Below the pieces are notes generated by a model that had not been told where the DNA came from, did not search any database, and was given only the letters and a program-made list of their open reading frames with translations. 64,000 bases of DNA. Source: Parapristionchus giblindavisi (lineage: Eukaryota > Nematoda > Chromadorea > Rhabditida > Diplogasteridae). The position numbers and the translations under genes were made by a program. Shown here piece after piece: positions 61,656 to 64,000 of this stretch; the first letter of the stretch is position 1, and each line of letters opens with the position of its first letter. The DNA lies in NCBI GenBank assembly GCA_943737045.1, contig CALSFV010000426.1, positions 1-64,000 on the forward strand, written 5' to 3'.

Positions 61656-63557
61656 CACAATAATATTTTATCGTTTCTTAGATAGCGATATTCTGTGTCT
61701 TATATACAATATGCTCGTTGCAGGAGGAGGTAGCGGAGGGCAAGTTTGTCATGCTGAACAACACATTTGTGCCGCCCGGCGAGACGGGATTCGAACTGGC
61801 GACCGATGATGAGAAACAGAAAAAGGCCAAAGCGGAGTAAGCACTTTATTGATTATTATTATTATTTTAAATACGATTATAAACGATCCAATGCCGATTT
61901 TTCCTTTTTTCTTCTCAATTAACATTGACGTGAAAGATATCTTTTCTTTTATTTCCACCCCATGCTGTGTGTAAGACATGTGCTGATTCATCCTCCCTCG
62001 TTTCCAGAATCTTCTCGCCGACCTTTGAGCGCATCTGGCGCTGCGTCGTGCAGCCCTTTGCCCGCATGGACATATCCGACGCGGAGATGGTCTTCCTGCA
62101 CGCGCTGCTCCTGTGGAGTCCGATGAGTCAGTTGATCTTTGATCTTTCACACTTGATCTTTGTCAATTGGTCTTTGATCTTTGTCAATTGATCTTTGATC
62201 TGTCACACTTGATATTTGATCTTTGCCAATTGATCTTTGATCTTTTCCGATTGATCTTTGGACGTTCTAGGCTGACATTACTTCCCGATACTTGATTAGT
62301 TTACTAGAAATGCACATTTGCGATTGTAGATCTTTGATCTTTGATCTTTGCCGAAGAGTGATTGATGTTTGCAGACAACACGCACGTGCAACCAGACACG
62401 AAGGAGACGATGCGACAGCGACGAGAGTGGGCCATACAGCGGCTGTTCGAACACTATGAACAGATTGGACAGGTGAGGAAGATTACCGTAGTGTTTTGTT
62501 TGATCTTTGATCTTTGACTTTCTGATCTTTGATCTTTGACTTCCGTCATCATTCTCTGCACGTCCTTGTTCTCATAGTTATGCAAGAATTAGACGATGTC
62601 TTCTAGCCCGAATTGTCTTGCTTATAGACCTGGAAATGGCCTATTTCCGTACGTAAATATAAATAATTTTTTTCTTTCAGGAAGATCCTCCGGTTCGCTT
62701 TGGCGAGGTGTGCAGTCTCTTGGCCGAGATCGAGGTATCGTGAGATATTTATATTGATTAATTGATTCTTGAACAAATCGGCAATGAAAAACCATTGTCC
62801 CAGGTATTGGAAACGTGCCAGCTTTCTCTAGCCATGGTCTGAGACGTGCCTTCCTCCTTGGCTAAATCTCTAATTAGAACGCGGGAATTTTTGAAAGATT
62901 TGAATTCGAAAGTGTAGCCTAGTTTAGCCAAAAAGTTGATTTCCTCTGATTTCTCGATTGATTTATTGACCTATACACATATTAATTTCAGGTGATCTGT
63001 GACCAGCACTGTCAAGACTTCCAAGTGGCCAAACTGTTCGAGTTCTGTGACATGAGCCAGTATTGGTACGAGAAGTGGTGCTACTCATCGGTAAGCTCCA
63101 CTTCTGGTTCTTATTTCTGGGTAAGCTCCGCCCCCTTTTGTGATTAACGAGTTCCTCTAGCTGTAGCGATATGAGATGGTTCCAGTGATTCGTGTTTCTT
63201 ACAATGTTCATAAAGCCTTAGGTTATGAGTGATAGATGTGTGCTGTAGGAGAAATAGATCCGTAGTATAAAATAGTGTAATAATTATTATTATTTATGTG
63301 TTTACAAGAAACACGGTACAATGTTTGTATACGATGGATTATACAACATTTATCGCCAACCAATCGAAGTTCTCAATCAAAACGTCTTCCACATAGTTGG
63401 ATATATCTGGTCGCGCAAACATGAAATCACCAGGCCATGATAATGGTCTCACTAATTTTTGGTGATTTATTTCTACACGGTAATTAGGAATCAGGCGACT
63501 AGCTTTAATGGATAATTGTTGTTGTTGATGATATTAAATCTCTATATTATTATTATA

Positions 63558-63601
<44 letters not shown>

Positions 63602-64000
63602 GTTTTCAGGTGAACACGATTCGTCGTCCGGAGCAGTCTTCGTTGACTCCGCCCGTCCGTTGTTCACTCGACGGCAACGTCATTGTGGAGGACGTGGGAG
63701 TGGACGCCGACTCGGCCTCTTCCTCTGGAGGACCACAGTCGAGTGAGGGCGATGATGGAGGTGATGGTAGAGTGATGGATGTGCAGATACGAAAGCACGA
63801 AGAGGACATGCAGCAGGATGAGGAGCGACCGCCCCCTAGTAAGTACGGTAATTTACGTTTACTCTGGCTACGGTAGATTTGGGCTAGATTACGGTAGTGG
63901 ACGTGGCGTACACGGTAGTATAAGGACAATCAATATTCCGTATACCCTAATCGAATTGTGATTGTAGGATCGTGCGATTTTCGAAGGGTGACCAACCGTA
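49078..64000 (+). CDS. Large nuclear hormone receptor (NHR2), partial at both ends
   Basis: Eighteen in-phase exons: 49078-49463, 50720-50796, 51071-51158, 51510-51573, 54754-54819, 57571-57764, 58410-58559, 58867-58931, 59040-59124, 61095-61217, 61433-61504, 61724-61836, 62008-62126, 62375-62472, 62681-62734, 62992-63090, 63610-63838 and 63968-64000+; at least 704 residues. Visible residues 1-128 form an Ala/Pro/Ser-rich A/B domain. The C4 DNA-binding domain (about 136-203) has CHVC...CRSC, P-box CNAFFRR, then C-x5-C-x9-C-x2-C with CRYNKC and GM. The long hinge is Ser-rich (228-291) and contains VKMEAEDEDEPEM (292-304), a sumoylation-type motif. The ligand-binding domain runs about 345-617 (FLQQYDT, LDHFYVASKW, KLFEFCDMSQYWYEKW), followed by an acidic C-terminal extension. 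Likely a nuclear transcription factor; ligand unknown. The first visible exon opens at phase 1, so 5' exons are missing. One donor is the unusual GTCAGT at 62127. Confidence 0.88.
49464..50719. other. NHR2 intron after the A/B-domain exon
   Basis: Contains a TTA-rich microsatellite (about 49475-49536), a G-run at 49614-49631, a CT tract (49878-49932) and the CATACATTTTCGG element at 50326-50507. It ends in ATTGATTGATTG repeats before the acceptor. No exon seen. Confidence 0.6.
50326..50507. mobile_element. CATACATTTTCGG family with 9-bp TSD
   Basis: CATACATTTTCGGTGCCCTC at the left and GAGGGTATGAAAATGTATG at the right are inverted repeats. AAACTACAC flanks both sides. The interior repeats TATATAGTGGGTC. 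Confidence 0.88.
51666..51861. mobile_element. TTACATTTGCC MITE carrying a nested palindrome
   Basis: The ends are TTACATTTGCCGTACGCGCC and GGCACGTAAGGTGAATGTAA. The centre holds a second imperfect inverted pair, AAATTTCGAACGGGAT and CTCGTTCGAATTTCAT, absent from the compact copy at 45502-45596. Confidence 0.7.
52194..52384. mobile_element. CATACATTTTCGG family with 9-bp TSD, second NHR2 copy
   Basis: It starts CATACATATTCGGTTCCCTC and ends GTATGGAAATGTATG. ACACTCTGC flanks both ends. It lies in NHR2 intron 4 and is a close relative of 50326-50507. Confidence 0.88.
52411..52542. mobile_element. Hairpin MITE, GAGGCCTTATGCATGA
   Basis: GAGGCCTTATGCATGACCGG with CAAACCGTTTGCC on the left pairs with GCAAACGGTTTGCC and CAGCCTC on the right; inner arms CCTACAACGTGACC also have a complement. 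It is related to 11697-11881. Confidence 0.65.
52569..54157. mobile_element. Long palindromic element, TTAT-flanked (TTAT family, copy 2)
   Basis: The ends CACGCGTGTC and GACACGCGTG are flanked by TTAT on both sides (52565-52568, 54158-54161). The arms (about 52640-53040 and 53710-54110) are reverse complements containing TCGGTAGTCCATAGGGTCCC and GACGTCGAGAGACGACGTC. The loop of roughly 660 bp holds a tRNA-like sequence and a short acidic open frame starting at 53368 on the + strand (MREEGEDEDEK). The 78-codon frames in the two arms are mirror copies. It lies in NHR2 intron 4. Confidence 0.87.
53113..53205 (+). pseudogene. tRNA-like sequence with intact A and B boxes
   Basis: TAGTGTAGTGGATAAG fits a Pol III A box / D-arm and GGGGTTCGATCC a perfect B box / T-arm. 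The anticodon stem is disrupted by T-runs (TTTTACTTTTTAA), and the 5' acceptor does not pair with the 3' side. It is followed by TCTTTTGCTGGTTTTCC, a variant of the shared trailer word. It lies in the loop of element 52569-54157. Confidence 0.55.
54537..54658. mobile_element. MITE family A, copy 7 (best preserved ends)
   Basis: AAAGCGACACCCCAAGCTAA and TTAACTTGGGGTGTGGCTTT are near-perfect inverted ends, each within TTAAA context. The core is CTCTCTCGCTTTCTTTGTCT. It lies about 95 bp before an NHR2 exon. Confidence 0.85.
54868..55268. mobile_element. GCGCATAGCCTTGCC element, host of a nested insertion
   Basis: The left part repeats GCCTTGC and TGCGCATAGC, and the right part ends GCGTGCCCACCTATGC. 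It resembles 17310-17475. It is interrupted by the CATAGGTCGAA element at 55028-55231. Confidence 0.55.
55028..55231. mobile_element. CATAGGTCGAA family with perfect 8-bp TSD
   Basis: The ends are CATAGGTCGAA and TTCGACCTATG, flanked on both sides by GTTGCGCA (55020-55027, 55232-55239). The interior is four AAAATGCGGTCAGGTTTTTC-type repeats. It is inserted inside the GCGCATAGCC element. Confidence 0.9.
58090..58162 (+). tRNA. tRNA-Arg (anticodon UCU)
   Basis: A full 73-nt cloverleaf. Acceptor GCCCGCG pairs with CGTGGGC (one G-U); the D-arm is GCCTAATGGATAAGGC; the anticodon stem TCTGA/TCAGA encloses CTTCTAA, giving anticodon TCT for AGA codons; the T-arm is GTCGG TTCGATC CCGGC. There is no tRNA intron. 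It lies in the NHR2 intron 57765-58409, in the same orientation as the host gene, and is followed by TTATTTTTGCTGATTTTTAC. Confidence 0.95.
59125..61094. other. NHR2 intron 9, 2 kb
   Basis: Contains a CATACATGCCGCC...CCATGTATTG element (about 59324-59522), a tRNA-like sequence at 60071-60150, and GTGGGTACC repeats with palindromic ends (about 60725-60910). No exon seen. Confidence 0.55.
60071..60178 (+). pseudogene. tRNA-like sequence (degenerate) with shared trailer
   Basis: GATGGCCTAGTGGTCTACGG resembles an A box / D-arm, and GAGTTCCACCACC a damaged B box. It does not fold into a cloverleaf. TTATTTTTGCTGATTTCTA follows, nearly identical to the trailer after the real tRNA-Arg at 58090. Confidence 0.45.
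62128..62370 (+). repeat. TTGATCTTTG repeat cluster in NHR2 intron 13
   Basis: About a dozen TTGATCTTTG/TGATCTTTGA units occupy most of this intron, all in the sense orientation. Similar clusters occur at 18780-19075, 50930-51060, 35115-35180 and 20670-20910. Confidence 0.85.
63545..63603. repeat. (TTA)n microsatellite before an NHR2 exon
   Basis: A run of about 18 TTA/TAT triplets ends seven bases before the acceptor of exon 63610-63838 and probably serves in place of a normal polypyrimidine tract. Confidence 0.88.

Noticed and set aside
24995..64000. Naming the two receptors after specific C. elegans or Pristionchus nhr genes
   Set aside because: Supplementary nematode NHRs are too numerous and divergent to assign orthology from memory; a phylogeny would be needed.
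1807..64000. Operon arrangement of the four same-strand genes
   Set aside because: Intergenic distances are 4-12 kb, far beyond the few hundred bases typical of nematode operons.

Overview
The window looks like part of a nematode chromosome, most likely from a free-living rhabditid or diplogastrid; I cannot name the species. The evidence is two nuclear hormone receptors of the expanded nematode supplementary type, nematode-style 3' splice sites (TTTTCAG or TTGCAG), and exons that are GC-rich islands in AT-rich introns. All four protein genes are on the + strand, and I assembled them by matching splice phases exon to exon.

Layout. (1) 1807-8036: the 3' half (TM5 to the tail) of a rhodopsin-like GPCR; TM1-4 lie upstream of the window or were not found. 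(2) 12167-20159: a headcase (HECA/hdc)-like gene, 14 exons in frame to a stop, 396 residues. (3) 20160-24994: gene-free, with CT tracts and small inverted-repeat elements. (4) 24995-36800: a complete nuclear hormone receptor (NHR1), 11 exons, 367 residues, with a 6.3-kb intron inside its DNA-binding domain. (5) 36801-49077: 12 kb with no supportable gene, repeat-rich. (6) 49078-64000: a second, larger NHR (NHR2) with 18 visible exons and more than 700 residues, open at both ends. A good tRNA-Arg(UCU) lies in one of its introns.

Most non-coding sequence is mobile-element debris. Six large palindromes (1.6-2.2 kb, two long arms around a short unique loop) make up about 18% of the window. Two are flanked by TTAA and share termini (13539-15748, 29507-31504). 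Two are flanked by TTAT and begin CACGSGT (26204-28243, 52569-54157). One has a 10-bp target duplication and carries a higher-order satellite (38711-40621). One has arms each made of two diverged units (about 32467-34197). The loop of 26204-28243 carries a 158-codon ORF I do not recognise, and the same window holds an unoccupied relative of its insertion site. Several short inverted-repeat (MITE-like) families are also present, some with readable 8-9 bp target duplications.

Introns carry two short recurring words. TACGGTAG is often fused to the 5' splice site as GTACGGTAG. TTGATCTTTG is found almost only in the sense orientation. Nothing indicates that the four genes act in one pathway. The two NHRs are plausibly related duplicates, because two of their three DNA-binding-domain introns fall at the same place and phase.
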